Assembly (NCBI GenBank): GCA_028023455.1
Contig: JAQFVV010000002.1
Span: forward strand, 32,621,725 to 32,685,724
From: Epiperipatus broadwayi
Lineage: Eukaryota > Onychophora > Udeonychophora > Euonychophora > Peripatidae
Direction: 5' to 3'
Length of the DNA: 64,000 bases
Shown here: positions 47,196 to 57,895 of the stretch, one piece after another
How positions within the stretch are numbered: position 1 is the stretch's first letter
Layout: each line of letters begins with the position of its first letter
The notes under the pieces: generated by a model
Database searches by the model: none
What the model was told of the DNA's origin: nothing
What the model saw: the letters and a program-made list of their open reading frames with translations, nothing else
Translations under genes and position numbers: made by a program

Positions 47196-47642
47196 TATAT
47201 TATATTAATTGTATGCACACGCCCATATATATAAACATACGTGTAATGTTATCGAAAAAAATAATGAAAATCAAATCATAAATAAATAAATAATTATGAA
47301 AAAGATGTGTGTGAGAGTTTGTAAAATCTATACCTTAGTCTGTAAGATTAAATGTTCCATACCTGTATGTGTGCAGAGGTAATGATTAACTTAAATCTAA
47401 AATAAAATTTCCAAATTATATAATGGATAATAATTTAAGATTCATCTTGTATAAATTGGTATAAAAATATTTCATTTCTTCTAATGATTGTTTCTTAAAT
47501 GTAATTAAAATAAGTATTTATCATAATAATGGACCCCAATTTTTATTTTATAGAAATAGCAATAGCTTTCTATGAATACTATGACTTGAATGCCATCAAA
47601 ATATGAGGTCAAAGTTTAGAGTATAAATAATTAAACTGTCTT

Positions 47643-47745
47643 TCAAGCGCTGGTGGCCTAGTGGTTAGCATAGCTGCCTTCCAAGCAGCTGGCCCGGGTT
47701 CGCTTTCCGGTCAACGCATTTGACATATAGAAATATAATAATATA
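47643..47745 (+). mobile_element. tRNA-Gly(UCC)-derived short SINE, copy 2
   Basis: Positions 47647-47718 fold as a 72-nt tRNA. The A box TGGCCTAGTGG is intact, a fully paired anticodon stem (GCTGC/GCAGC) carries loop CTTCCAA (anticodon TCC, Gly), and the T stem is fully paired. Two features argue against a functional gene: one mismatch in the acceptor stem (position 4:69) and a T-loop TTCGCTT that lacks the conserved A58. The flanks TCAAG before and TGACATATAGAAA plus an A-rich tail after are shared with the copy at 54106-54215. So this is a retroposed tRNA-derived element. It could still be transcribed by pol III. Confidence 0.75.
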
Positions 47746-47889
47746 TAGGCAAAATAAATATTCATTTCAATGTTCACATACTTTTTAACAAAAATATTAG
47801 ATTTCTAAGAGCACAATTATCTTTTAATTATTAATTTATTATAAAAATTATTTTTACAAAGACTAAAATATATTAATAAATTAAACCAC

Positions 47890-48045
47890 TATACATCACA
47901 TGATAACTGATGAAGCCACAAGCTAGAAACTAGTCTGGGGATATTGGATGAGTAGGCACTAGATAGGGATTTTATGCACAAACCTTCCTGGATCAATTAA
48001 TTACTCTGGCTTGCACTGAGTGGTGCTACTTTTGCCTCTGTATAA
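47890..48045 (+). mobile_element. Family F element, internally deleted
   Basis: It begins TTAAACCACTATACATCACA near 47880-47900, jumps directly to GAAGCCACAAGCTAGAAACT and continues through GATATTGGATGAGTAGGC to GCTACTTTTGCC near 48036. The central body is missing. The terminal TACTGTATGGAGAG block is shortened. A clear target duplication was not found; TATTAATAAATTA upstream and ATAAATAAATATT downstream are only similar. Confidence 0.7.
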
Positions 48046-48116
48046 ATAAATATTGGCATAAGTATTAAAAATGTAATTTTACAGAACAAAAAAATATAAA
48101 TTAAAATGTTTAATAA

Positions 48117-48265
48117 ATAAAAGTGTTTGAATCACCCTCCCAAACATTGTATTTTTCACTAACGCCCTCTGTGAATAAATATAAAATCTGAACTTCAAAT
48201 AGTTATGCTGTTAAGGCATTGCTGAAAAATGTAATATTTAGGAGGGTCATTTGAACATTTTATAT
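48117..48265. mobile_element. MITE-like element Y, copy 1
   Basis: About 150 bp with terminal inverted repeats: GTTTGAATCACCCTCC at the left and GGAGGGTCATTTGAAC at the right. The interior contains GCCCTCTGTGAATAAATATA and AATCTGAACTTCAAA. The same interior and similar termini occur at 62050-62230, so this is a small repeated family. There is no coding capacity. From 48265 to 49760 nothing was recognised. Confidence 0.7.
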
Positions 48266-49764
48266 TTGAATTTTCAGCTAATGATATACACTGGAATATT
48301 TTCTTATATATTTATGTAATAAATAAGAAATTTCCACATGAGTTTGATGATAATAATTACAGCAACAAAATTAAGCATAAATACAATATTTATTAACTGC
48401 TAAATCAGCCTTTCAGTACGAAATATCTTTGTCACGATGCAACTGACATAAAAGATTAGCAAGAAAGTGTTGGCATTCCCAACGGTATATAAAGTGGTCA
48501 TAGATTTTAATAAATTTGCATGTGTAAAGTGTGGAAATTGTTTATTCATTATGTATTATTTACAGTATTAATTTCTTTTTTTTTATATATATTTATGATA
48601 AATAAAATATATTTATGATAGAACTCTTTAGCAAAATCTGATCTTATATTACTCAATACTTGAATTCAGATTCCATGCATAAGGAATTCTTCTAACGCTG
48701 TATATTAAGACATGATTAATTGTCAGAATCCGGTATAATTTCATTAGATATTTTGTTTCTTGTAGAATTGGTGATGATTTTTATGGATTTGTATTTTAGG
48801 TATTATGATAAAATATAGCTTTTGTAAGTTTATCATTGACAGTGTCTTATAACCTTATATATGTATGATATATTAATTCTCTGTAGATTTCCATGCTGCT
48901 TGTAATTCATGCCCGAGATGTTAATTCTTGGAAGGTCAAAGGGCATGATCAAAAAGCAAATGGTTCAGAAGAATTCTTTTAATTGAAAATCATTTCAAAA
49001 CCTGGATAACGATAGTAGAAACTGGCATTACAAGCAAGGTTTAATATTACTCAATAGCTTACCATGAATAGACTTCTCGAAAATTCAATTTCTCAATGAT
49101 TTCAAGTTAAGGCTACACCACTCTATTTATACAGTTTTTATTGAACTATATGCCTTTGTTGACTTCAAATTTCTCAACAAGATTAATTCAAGAATTTGGT
49201 TAACAATTAATTATGGTTTTTTAGGAATTCTGTCAATATTACAGAAAGCTTTAATTAAAATAACCTATTAATTAGCATTAAGATATAGTCTTCATTTGAA
49301 AACATATTTACACTTTAATTAAATAAAACAAATTAAACCATATATGTTTTTCAATTAATTTTAAGAATTTTAATTGTAAAATCTTTCATCATATTTTTCA
49401 AAGAAATAAATTAACTCCTTTTTCAAACTGGAAAGAAAATTTAAATTTGTTTAAAAAGATAATTATTTACTATAGTTTAATTTGCATATGTTAATATATA
49501 TAATTTACAATGTAATTTACAATGCTAAATATTTATATGTGTTGTTTTGAGAAGCATTACCCGTAAAAATATTTAGCACTAAATTATTATTTGTAACATA
49601 ATATTAGAATTTAATCATTATTGGAATGATTAAAAATGAAAGAGATTTCATAATTCCGTCAATCAGATTTTATTATGATTGGTTAAAAATTCATCCCTTC
49701 TAGCAAAAACATTGTAGACAATCTCCAGATATAGAAAGGAGGAAAAAGGTAAAGAAGTATATTT

Positions 49765-49848
49765 TTAAATGTGATAATATGTTGGATTATTTCCATCAGC
49801 TATCATGATAGATAATGGAAATAATCCAACATATTCACATCTAATATA
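49765..49848. repeat. Hairpin with about 27-bp arms
   Basis: ATATGTTGGATTATTTCCAT near 49779 pairs with ATGGAAATAATCCAACATAT near 49815, separated by a short loop containing TATCATGATA. A related arm (AATATGTTGGACTATTTC) appears at the end of the window near 63953, which suggests a repeated terminal motif. Confidence 0.75.
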
Positions 49849-49894
49849 CCATTATCACAAGCCTTCAGGCAAATACCATATCATTATAAATTTT

Positions 49895-50010
49895 GCCTTT
49901 GACAGAATAGCCCAGTTGTTGATAAAATTCGATTTTCGAGAATCTAAAGGTAACAGTTCAACCCCTATGCTAATATTGTCACTGGTCAACCCAGCAGCAC
50001 ATAAAGTAGA
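49895..50010 (+). mobile_element. tRNA-Lys-like SINE head
   Basis: The A box TAGCCCAGTTG at 49908-49918 fits the pol III consensus TRGYNNANNNG exactly. The B box GTTCAACCC at 49956-49964 fits GWTCRANNC. The spacing of 37 nt is right for an internal tRNA-type promoter. The intervening GAATCTAAAGG resembles the tRNA-Lys anticodon-arm to variable-loop region. After the B box come GTCACTGGTCAACCCAGCAG and an A-rich stretch. tRNA-Lys-related SINEs are known from cephalopods. The acceptor stem does not pair well, so this is a SINE remnant, not a tRNA gene. Confidence 0.5.
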
Positions 50011-50099
50011 ATGGAGAATAATAATAATAATCGAAATGTTGTGTAATTTCTAAACCTGTGTTGTCTGTGTGTGTTATTACTAACAATTTATTTACACTA

Positions 50100-50770
50100 T
50101 ATGAGGAGACTTCACACCACTCAATGAGATATGAAAAGATGTAAGAGGAGATTGAAAGCGAACTATCACTGACATCATTGGAAGAATTAAATTGGAATGG
50201 GGGTGGGCTGGACAATTGAAGTCCTGAATTGGATTCCAAGCTGGAAAGGGACTAATGTGGCAAAGATGGATGAAATAAGGAAGTTTGATAATATATTGTG
50301 GAAAAGAGAGGTTGAGGATCAAAGTAATTAGATTCAATTTAGAGAGACCTTCATTCTGCAGTGGATCTAGGACTTGGCCACTTAACAAAAGAGCAATAGT
50401 CATTTGTTAGGAATAACATGAAGAGACGAGATATCACTGACATATTGAAAGAATCGTGGCAGTGAAATGGAGCTGGACTGAATATATTACTAGAAGAAAT
50501 GGTAATGATATACAGATAGTTGAAATTTTAAATTGGATCTCAAGAGATTGTAAAAGACCTAGAAAGAAACCAAGTGTGAGATGTATGATGGGTAGTAGGA
50601 AGTTTTAAACTGAATATCAAGAGGTTAGAAAGAGACTATATGTGAGATGTATGAATAGAAAAAAAAATTGCCTGTGTGTTGTGGAGAAGGGAGGCTAGGA
50701 ATCAGATAAACAGAATTAAACTAAGAAAGTCCTTCATCCTGTAATGGATTGATAATGATTGAAAATTATT
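50100..50770 (+). mobile_element. RTE-like LINE, decayed 3' fragments in tandem
   Basis: Two successive C-terminal pieces are visible. The first runs from GAGACTTCACACCACTCAA (50105) to TGGAGAGACC-like sequence near 50345 ending TGCAGTGGATC. The second runs from ACTTGGCCACTTAACAAAAG (50372) to TGTAATGGATTGATAATGA near 50740. Both match the region downstream of the reverse transcriptase motifs in the intact copy (34700-35110). All frames are broken. Confidence 0.75.
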
Positions 50771-50954
50771 ATGGCATTTTTTGTGAAACTATTATTAGAA
50801 AACCTACAATTCAATCTTTGTTTTTAAGGAAATCAGACGAAAATAGTCTCAGCAATGAAATTGAAATAGATCCTATCTTTCCGAATGGTTGTGTTTTTTA
50901 TTTCTGAACATTGGATTTAATCATCATCTGTGCAATTCTCTTATATAATGACAA

Positions 50955-51020
50955 TTTATCGGTTGTATAAGATAGAGCGGATGACTAAAGGGAGGTTGAC
51001 AGTCTGGGTTCAAATCTCTT
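50955..51020 (+). repeat. B-box-like terminal fragment related to family X
   Basis: AAGATAGAGCGGATGAC followed by GGGAGGTTGACAGTCTGGG and TTCAAATCTC resembles the terminal part of the family X copies (near 47130-47190). The body of family X is not recognised upstream. It could be a separate tRNA-derived scrap. Confidence 0.3.
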
Positions 51021-51924
51021 TTAATTATATCTAGTAATTTATGAACTATTTTATTCTGGAGAAATTTTGACAAATTAAGTGTTTATACCCAAATCTAATT
51101 TTAAAATTTAAACTTCGTCGTTTAAAAGAGAACAATTCAAATTTAAAAATATCTCATTTTATTTAAAACACAAATGGGAGGGGGGGGCAACTTTCATCCT
51201 CTCAGGCGTGTCCTGGATTATGTCCCTTATCGACTACTTAGCGCGTCTCTTCTTTATGCAGTAGTAGAATTATAATCTGTCGAAACCCTTCAGTTAATCC
51301 CTTGAGTATTCAAATTCGTTGAATATTAAGTTTTTACTCAGTCAAGTATTTGAATGACAGAAACAGGTCTCTGGTTAAATATGATTCCGTATTGCCATCA
51401 CGTGACATTGGTTTGCCAGATCTTTGATACAGAATATGTAAATACAAACAACAACGTGTTTACGCGTATTGGTAAATCAAGACATTTACTAACGATTATC
51501 ATTCCTCCAATTTTTTTCTTTTTTTATTATCATAATATTTTTTCATACTTATATTTAATAAAATAACTATTATAGGTTTTTTTTTTTTAAAATCACATGA
51601 TTTTTTTTGTTTTTTTTTAAATTACTTTTAAATAGAGATGTGGTTAAAAAAAAACTCGTTACTATTTCCCTGTTCTCACAATACATATTTAACTTGCTTT
51701 GAAAGAGCCTATGAATTAATAATGAAAAGATTTGCAAAATTGATTAGTTAAAAGTTTAAAAGAAATGGGATTTTTTTTGACAAGATTGGAAAAAAAAGCT
51801 ATTGAAAAATACTAAAAGAGCTTTAATTAAATGTATTCTCATGCATATTATTAACTTCTTAAAAGTGATATATGATTTTTGTTATTCTGAAGCACCCATA
51901 TTCATCATCATGTTATGAACTCAC

Positions 51925-53460
51925 CAGAATGGAATGAGCATTAGAGATAGGAGGTTAATTATATCAAACTTGTTGACTGCTGTGTTAGGACTTGGAGACA
52001 GTGAGATTGAATTCAACAAAATGTTAGGTAAGATTTATTTGAAGTTTGCAGAATGTTATGAAAATAAATAAAGGCTAATAAAACCAAAGCAATAAAAATA
52101 GAAAAGAAAGATGATGACTAAAATTTGGGCAGGAAGTTGTAATCCTTTTAAATATCTGAGAAGATGGATAACTGATTATGCAGTAAAACAGTCAAAACTC
52201 TCCTTACAGTAATGTCGCTCAGATGCAAGAAGGTTTGTGCATAAAATCGTTATCTAGTGCCTACTTATCCAATATCAACAGATTAGGTTCTCGCTTGTGA
52301 CCCTCATCAATGATGAGCCTTAGATCTGGGCACTACATCTAGATACCTAGATCTTAGGATCTAATGAAATCTTCAGGCAGTCAAATTTTTACCTGTTTAG
52401 ATATAAAACTATTGAGTCCAAGATGAAAACAGTGTTTTGATTCAAACTCATTCATTTGCATAGTGTCATATAAATTTGAACCCAGTCCAGCATCTATACT
52501 TATGGTGTCATTAATAACCATAGTTACAACCATTCCATTGGACAATGTCACACAATCACCATTCCCTATCCTTACCCAAGCTGTTAAAATAGAAGCAAAA
52601 CTCCCCATATAGTAGTGACATCCAGTGCAAATCAGATTAATTGATGGATGCAAGCTTTGTGAATAAAATCCTTATCTAGTGCCTATTCGTTCAATATGTT
52701 CAGACTCATAGCTTTATAGTTAATTAAAAAGACAAAAGTTGGCTGCTGATAGATTGAATTAGATCCTAAGATTTAGGTTCAATCCTCTCAAATCCAAGAG
52801 TCTTCACTGACGAAAGCCACAAACTAGAAACTAGTCTGGGGATATTGGATGAGTAGACACTGGATAATGATTTTATACACAAACTTTCTTGCATCTATTG
52901 ATTACTCTAGCTTGCTCTGAGTGGTGCTACTGTGTGGAGCGTTTTGCCTCTGTTTAACAGCTTGTGTAAGCATAGGGAATGTTGATCATGTGATGGTCAG
53001 TGATTATGAAGTAGTAATAAAATTAAAGTCAAAAATTGCTATAGCTAAACAGACTTTTAATAAGAGCAGGAAATTGTTCTTTAATCTTTTGTAATGTAAG
53101 AAAAATTTTTATTTAATGGTTTATTTGCAATATTAATTTATATGGAGTAGAAACATGAACAATTAGGAAAAATGATGAGAGAAAATTAGAGACTTTAGAG
53201 ATATTGATTTGGAAGAGAATTGATATGAGAAGTTAGAAAGGTAAATGAAAAAAAATATTTTTTTTTAGAAATTATGAAGAGAAATTGAATTGGGGATGTA
53301 TTAAGAAGCAGGGGAATTCTAAAAGATGTGTTGGAAGGGAATACAAAAGGAAAGAGGAAATAAAGTGAGACAACTCATGATTTTAAAAAGGAAAATAGTG
53401 ATGAGTATTTGAAAAGTAGAACAAGAGACAAGAAAGACTTGAACAGTGTGAGTTGATGAT
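51925..53460 (+). pseudogene. Second LINE family, reverse transcriptase C-terminal remnant, interrupted
   Basis: The left part (51925-52172) ends with reverse transcriptase-like NADKTKAIKI then NPFKYLRRWITDYA, the blocks that follow the catalytic Asp pair in LINE reverse transcriptases. A family F insertion occupies 52186-53000. The right part resumes with IAIAKQTFNKSRKLFF, then YGVETWTIRKNDERKLETLE and RNWIGDVLRSRGI, the usual downstream blocks. Sequence differs from the RTE family in this window, so it is another LINE lineage. Frameshifts and stops make it a pseudogene. The 3' end near 53460 is uncertain. Confidence 0.65.
52186..53000 (-). mobile_element. Family F double copy with 13-bp target duplication
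   Basis: The insertion is flanked by TGATTATGCAGTA at 52173-52185 and TGATTATGAAGTA at 53001-53013 (one mismatch). On the minus strand it starts CTGACCATCACATGATC. It holds two successive units. One lies at about 52186-52585, ending in AGCTGTTAAAATAG. The other lies at about 52590-53000 and has its own inverted duplicate of the terminal block (GTGGTGCTACTGTGTGGAGC near 52921). Removal of the insertion and one duplication restores the LINE reading across the site. Confidence 0.8.
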
Positions 53461-54105
53461 ATATGCGATATGCTTTTTGGCAGATAATTGATAAATGATA
53501 ATTGATAGTGTTATTAGAAATAGCTTTATGTAATTAAACAAATGTTCTTTATATGTATATTGCTTACATACATATGTTTTTTCAAAGACAAGACTTATGG
53601 CATTTGGATTTGTGAGTATTATGATCATGTGACCATACTTAATGATCGTTATAGCATAGAAATAGCAGTAACTTTTAAAGCCTTTTCTATTATGTCTCAT
53701 TCAACAAAATTAAATAGAAGTAACAATACCCCTGTAAGCTATGTATAAATAATACTCGTATGTCAGGTTCTGTTAAAGTTTATAGTCCCATTAAAGTTTA
53801 TAATATAACTACAACTAAGATTCTAAAATAAATTATGAAGGGTCAGGCAAGGGCAAACTATCACCAGCAGTCTCATCATAGTACCCTAATTCATTTTGAG
53901 GGGGAGAACTTAACACAGATAAATTTTAAAAATAAATCATTAAAAAAAATTAATTGAAGATTTCTCGTTTTTTTTAAATTATGCAGATTCTTAATTTTTT
54001 TTAAAAAATGACATCACAATTTGAAATAAATAACGGACACATGTGCATTAAGTCTGTTTAATACATTTTGGAATAACAAATATTATGTATTAAAAATAAA
54101 TAAAG

Positions 54106-54215
54106 TCAAGCGTTGGTAGTCGAGAGATCAGCACAGCCGCCTTACAAGCAGTTGTCCCGGGTCAGCAGGTTTGCTTCCTGGCCGATGCTATGACACATGA
54201 AAAAAATAAATAAAT
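54106..54215 (+). mobile_element. tRNA-derived short SINE, copy 3
   Basis: It begins TCAAGCGTTGGTAGTCGAGA, has an anticodon-arm remnant (GCCGCCTTACAAGCAGT) and an expanded T-arm region (CAGGTTTGCTTCCTGGCCGA). It ends in GCTATGACACATG followed by AAAAAAATAAATAAATAA. The tail matches copies 1 and 2. The variable region is longer than in a tRNA, so it is not a tRNA gene. Confidence 0.7.
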
Positions 54216-54309
54216 AATCAAATGACTTTATTGTTCAAAAGTTCATAAGAAGTTTGAGTGCCGAAATTGCGGAACTGGAAACTACCGAATATACACTAGA
54301 TTAAATAAT

Positions 54310-54383
54310 CACATGATCACCATCTCTTATGCAAGCATATAACTGGTTGGCACCAGGTGGCACTACTGTATGGAGAGTTTTGC
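54310..54383 (+). mobile_element. Minimal 74-bp family F element, 14-bp target duplication
   Basis: Flanked by CTAGATTAAATAAT at 54296-54309 and 54384-54397, a perfect 14-bp duplication. It contains only the left end (CACATGATCACCATCTCTTA) joined to the right end (GGTGGCACTACTGTATGG, then AGAGTTTTGC). It shows that the two termini are enough to define a mobilised unit, or that deletion occurred during or after insertion. Confidence 0.9.
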
Positions 54384-54399
54384 CTAGATTAAATAATGC

Positions 54400-56400
54400 A
54401 ACATTTAAACTATCCTTAATAAACTTCACTATTAAGTATTTGTTATTTAAATATAACATTAATCAAATAAATGTAATTATTGCAGAAAATATCACATTGA
54501 TAAACCAACAGTATGAGTTAACAACTCTACGTAATATGAAAACAAAACATGGCATTTCCTGTTTGGCTGGTTAATAAATTGAATGAGGATCTTCATGAGC
54601 AGTATAAAAATTTAATATCAAAGTTCAATAACTAATGAGAAAACTTACAATGATTATTGACTTAAAATTGCAAAAGGTAATGTAATCATTTGCTTGCCAT
54701 GATAGAAGAATACTTCTGACTGCTGTCAGATATATATACATCTTATCAAGTCATTTCAATTTGGACAAAAAATATCCATTTTGATGAAGTCAAAATATCT
54801 TTAGCAATATTCAATGGAAAAATGTGCTTAAATATTAGTGATAGATTTATTTCAAATATATAGGCCCTTGGATTAATGCATCATATTTGCAATAATGATT
54901 ATGGAATAGCATTACTATATTATCCAATGCAACAAAACTACTTTCAAGAATTTTACTTCCAGCCATACCAGAGTCATGGTGAGTGTAGAACAGTGGTTTC
55001 CAATTTGTGGTAGCCGTAACTCTGGGGTTCTATGATGGACCAATTATTATTCATAATGGCAGAAAGCAAAAGATTATAATGTGTTAAAATTAAAAAATTA
55101 AAACAATGTTATAATTTAGGTTTGCAAAGAGAACTATAAACACAGATAAATCCTATCCAGATGTCTCGTCTCCATATAAGAAAATGGACAGGGTTTTGAA
55201 AGCTCTCATTTGAACAATTATTAAATTTTTTAAATATAAATTGAAACTCTTTGATATGGTGTAAATATTCATATACAATATGAACGTATCAACTTTATGT
55301 TTAATTCTTTCTTTCGTATTTTTTCTTTGTAAAAACAAAATTTGAATGTATTGATTACTATATAATCTTTTATATTAATTTGCAATTCACAATCACACAA
55401 AACTGAAGATCAAAGCTGTGATCGAATTATTAGAAGCATATATTAATATATTATGAAAATATATTAATGAAAAGAATAAGAATGGATAAAAGAAAAGAAT
55501 AATAAGCTCCTTGTATATATGCAATTTACCTTTTACTGTTCGTCCATATTAAATATGTGCTTGCGTGTGTATCTGATGTTCTTGTGTGTATATCTGATGT
55601 TCGATAGAAATTACAACAATAAATATTAAAAGAAGAATTATGTGGTGTAAAATTTTTGCATGGTGTAGTCTAAAGTGACTTTTATACTTTCCAAATTTAT
55701 TCAAATTATTTGATATAATTATTTGAAAGCTTAAAAGCTCTGCGCTTTTACACTTTCAAATTATTTGACTGAAATTAGTATACTTTTGATTACTGCTGTG
55801 CGAATATGTCGTGGAAATGCAATAAAACTTCGAGAGTGCCAGAAGATGAAATGGAAATTAAAAAATAAATAAATAAATGAACTAAAAATTTTGTAAAAAT
55901 AAAATATTTTTACAAAATAGTGAATTTAAATAACACTACATTTTGAATGAAACCTTGTTTCCCCAAGTTGTTACCCAATGCCCTCAGTTAGTTTTTCTTC
56001 AATTTTGTAACTACTTTCTTTCGAGTACATTTTAATACTTTGGAAAACTAAAACTTCTATTTTAATTTTGAAATTGTGATCATGTCAATTTTTAACACGC
56101 ATTATTGACTTTTTCATTTCCGGTGGACAATTTTGTCTTAATTTTTCTGTTGGATACAGAAATTATAATATATAAAATATATTGTATTTCCAATAAATTT
56201 TCATACATCTCATATTTTAAATTTTTATTTTTATATTCGTTGAACTTAATGTCCCACAAACGAGTAAAACATTAATATATTTTGATTAATTCTCTGTAAA
56301 GATGATATTTTGTGTTTGAATAATTCGTTTTAATAGTTTGTTATAATTATTAACTTTAGTGAGTAAATTGCAATCTAATTTACTTTATCCCCCCAAAACG
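54400..56400. other. AT-rich sequence, nothing recognised
   Basis: Short frames only. Local (AAAT)n patches occur near 55860. No repeat copy, exon or RNA gene was identified. Confidence 0.45.
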
Positions 56401-57290
56401 CAGTGTCTGATTAATTACTGTCCAAAAAAGGATAACATTTACTTTTATTTTTTATTACAAAAAGTACCGTAATTTTTCCGATTCACACACACACACACAC
56501 CCAAAGAAGCCCAACTCTAATTAATTTCTGTCCAAATAACTCTCCGCTATATTTACTATTATTTGTTATTAAAAAAGTAATGTAACTTTTTATGGATACA
56601 CACACAAAAAAGCCCCTCTCTGATTAATTACTGTCCCAAAAAGGTCAAAGTCGGCTTTCATTGTAAAATTTTGTGGAAGTTGTAATATAATTGATTTTGA
56701 TTTCAAAACACAATGTCTGATTAATTAAGGTCCCAAAAAGCTAAAATTTACTCTTATTTTCTATTAAAAAAAGGAATGTAACTTTTTATATCCGCACACA
56801 CTCAAAAAAGCCAGTCTCTGATTAATTACTGTCCAAAAAAGTCTCTAACATATTATTATTTGTAACTGTTAAATAACGAAATGTGTGGTTTATATATGTA
56901 ATAAAATCAGATATTCTACGGTGATATCCCCACACAAACTCAAATATATATTATTATTCTAATTATTTCTAAAGCGCTTTTCGAAGGAGCTATGCCTTCA
57001 TTTTCAAAGCTATAGATAGATAGCGATGTTCAATTTATTTAAACCAACAGATGCAAATTATTTAAATTAGGTCTGCTATTTCTTTGAGATTGCATAAAAC
57101 GTGTCTCTTTTATTTAACGAGTTTTCATCTGAGTTAATGAAATAGGCCTCCTTGATTTTCCTTCTTATCTCATGTCGCTATTTGTTATTCGAAGGTAACA
57201 ATTTTTTTATCGATACACACACACCAAAAAAAAAAAAAAAGCCAGTGTCTGATTAATTATTGTCCCAAAAAGTCTGCTTACCTTTTTATA
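56401..57290. repeat. Minisatellite of about 100-bp units, split by an insertion
   Basis: The motif TCTGATTAATTACTGTCC starts successive units at about 56401, 56511 (diverged), 56611, 56711, 56811 and 57241. Each unit also has a (CA)n run and GTAATGTAACTTTTTA-like sequence. The step is 100-110 bp except for the fifth unit, which is lengthened to about 430 bp by a Penelope-like fragment at 56865-57178. Unit divergence is moderate. Confidence 0.8.
56865..57178 (-). mobile_element. Penelope-like 3' fragment inserted in the minisatellite
   Basis: It matches 22330-22645 from AAATGTGTGGTTTATATATG through TTATGCCTTCATTTTCAAAG-like sequence to CTTATCTCATGTCGCT. On the minus strand the last part reads RRKIKEAYFINSDE, the end of a GIY-YIG domain. 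Only the extreme 3' end of the element is present (about 310 bp), a strongly 5'-truncated copy. It interrupts one minisatellite unit. Confidence 0.75.
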
Positions 57291-57528
57291 TTTTGTTTGG
57301 ATTTTTTAATTTTATGGAAATCGTAATATAATTTACTTTTATTTACTATTCCAAAAATAAAGGCAATAGTTCTATAGAATCGCTGACCCGGGAACGTTAT
57401 ATCTGTGTGTTTTTACTTAACATCAATGCCATCAAGCGGCTGACAGGATAGATCAGAACACTACACTAAATGTTTAAAAGGTATAAATATATTGTTGGTT
57501 TAGTTGCGGCTGGCCACACAACTCTGCA

Positions 57529-57588
57529 CAAACCTTGCATCCATTGATTACTAAGGCTTGCACTGGTTGGCACTACTGTATGGAGAGT
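57529..57588 (+). mobile_element. Family F right-end fragment
   Basis: GCATCCATTGATTAC leads into GGTTGGCACTACTGTATGG and AGAGTTTGC. It matches the final 60 bp of the family. It directly abuts a LINE C-terminal fragment. Just upstream, 57360-57500 is a slightly GC-richer stretch that was not recognised. Confidence 0.65.
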
Positions 57589-57589
57589 T

Positions 57590-57895
57590 TGCTATAGAAA
57601 ACATTAGGCATCTGTTAATTGAATGTAAATGCATGCAAGCAGAAAAGGTATAAATAATGAAGCTGTGAAAGAATAAATATAAGCAAAGTGATTTACAGAA
57701 AGTGGGTTGGGAAAAGATAAGGGGGATTAGATATAAAGACCATAATTTGACAAAGAATATATTGTGGAAATGGGATGGAGCAGGATAGAGAAGAATATGG
57801 GAAAATGGTGGGGAATGGAAAGGGAAGTTTAGGAAGCTAACAGGTTTCTCTGGGCATAGTGGCTGAAAGAATTCTGCCTCTGAGAACGAAGAGCC
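57590..57895 (+). pseudogene. LINE C-terminal region, copy 3
   Basis: ATAGAAAACATTAGGCATCT near 57594 translates as ENIRHLLIECKC, followed by a helical stretch and LWKWDGAG. It corresponds to the minus-strand copies at 27590-28470 and ends in the same GGGCATAGTGGCTGAAAGAA block near 57855. Frame breaks are present. The left edge abuts a family F end, so the part upstream of the zinc-knuckle is missing. Confidence 0.65.

Noticed and set aside
47647-47718. A functional tRNA-Gly(UCC) gene
   Set aside because: The T-loop lacks A58, the acceptor stem has a mismatch, and the same flanks and A-rich tail occur at another decayed locus. A retroposed copy explains it better.
56401-57290. A CRISPR-like array, because similar motifs recur at regular steps
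   Set aside because: Whole units of about 100 bp are repeated, not short repeats with unique spacers, and the sequence is eukaryotic.
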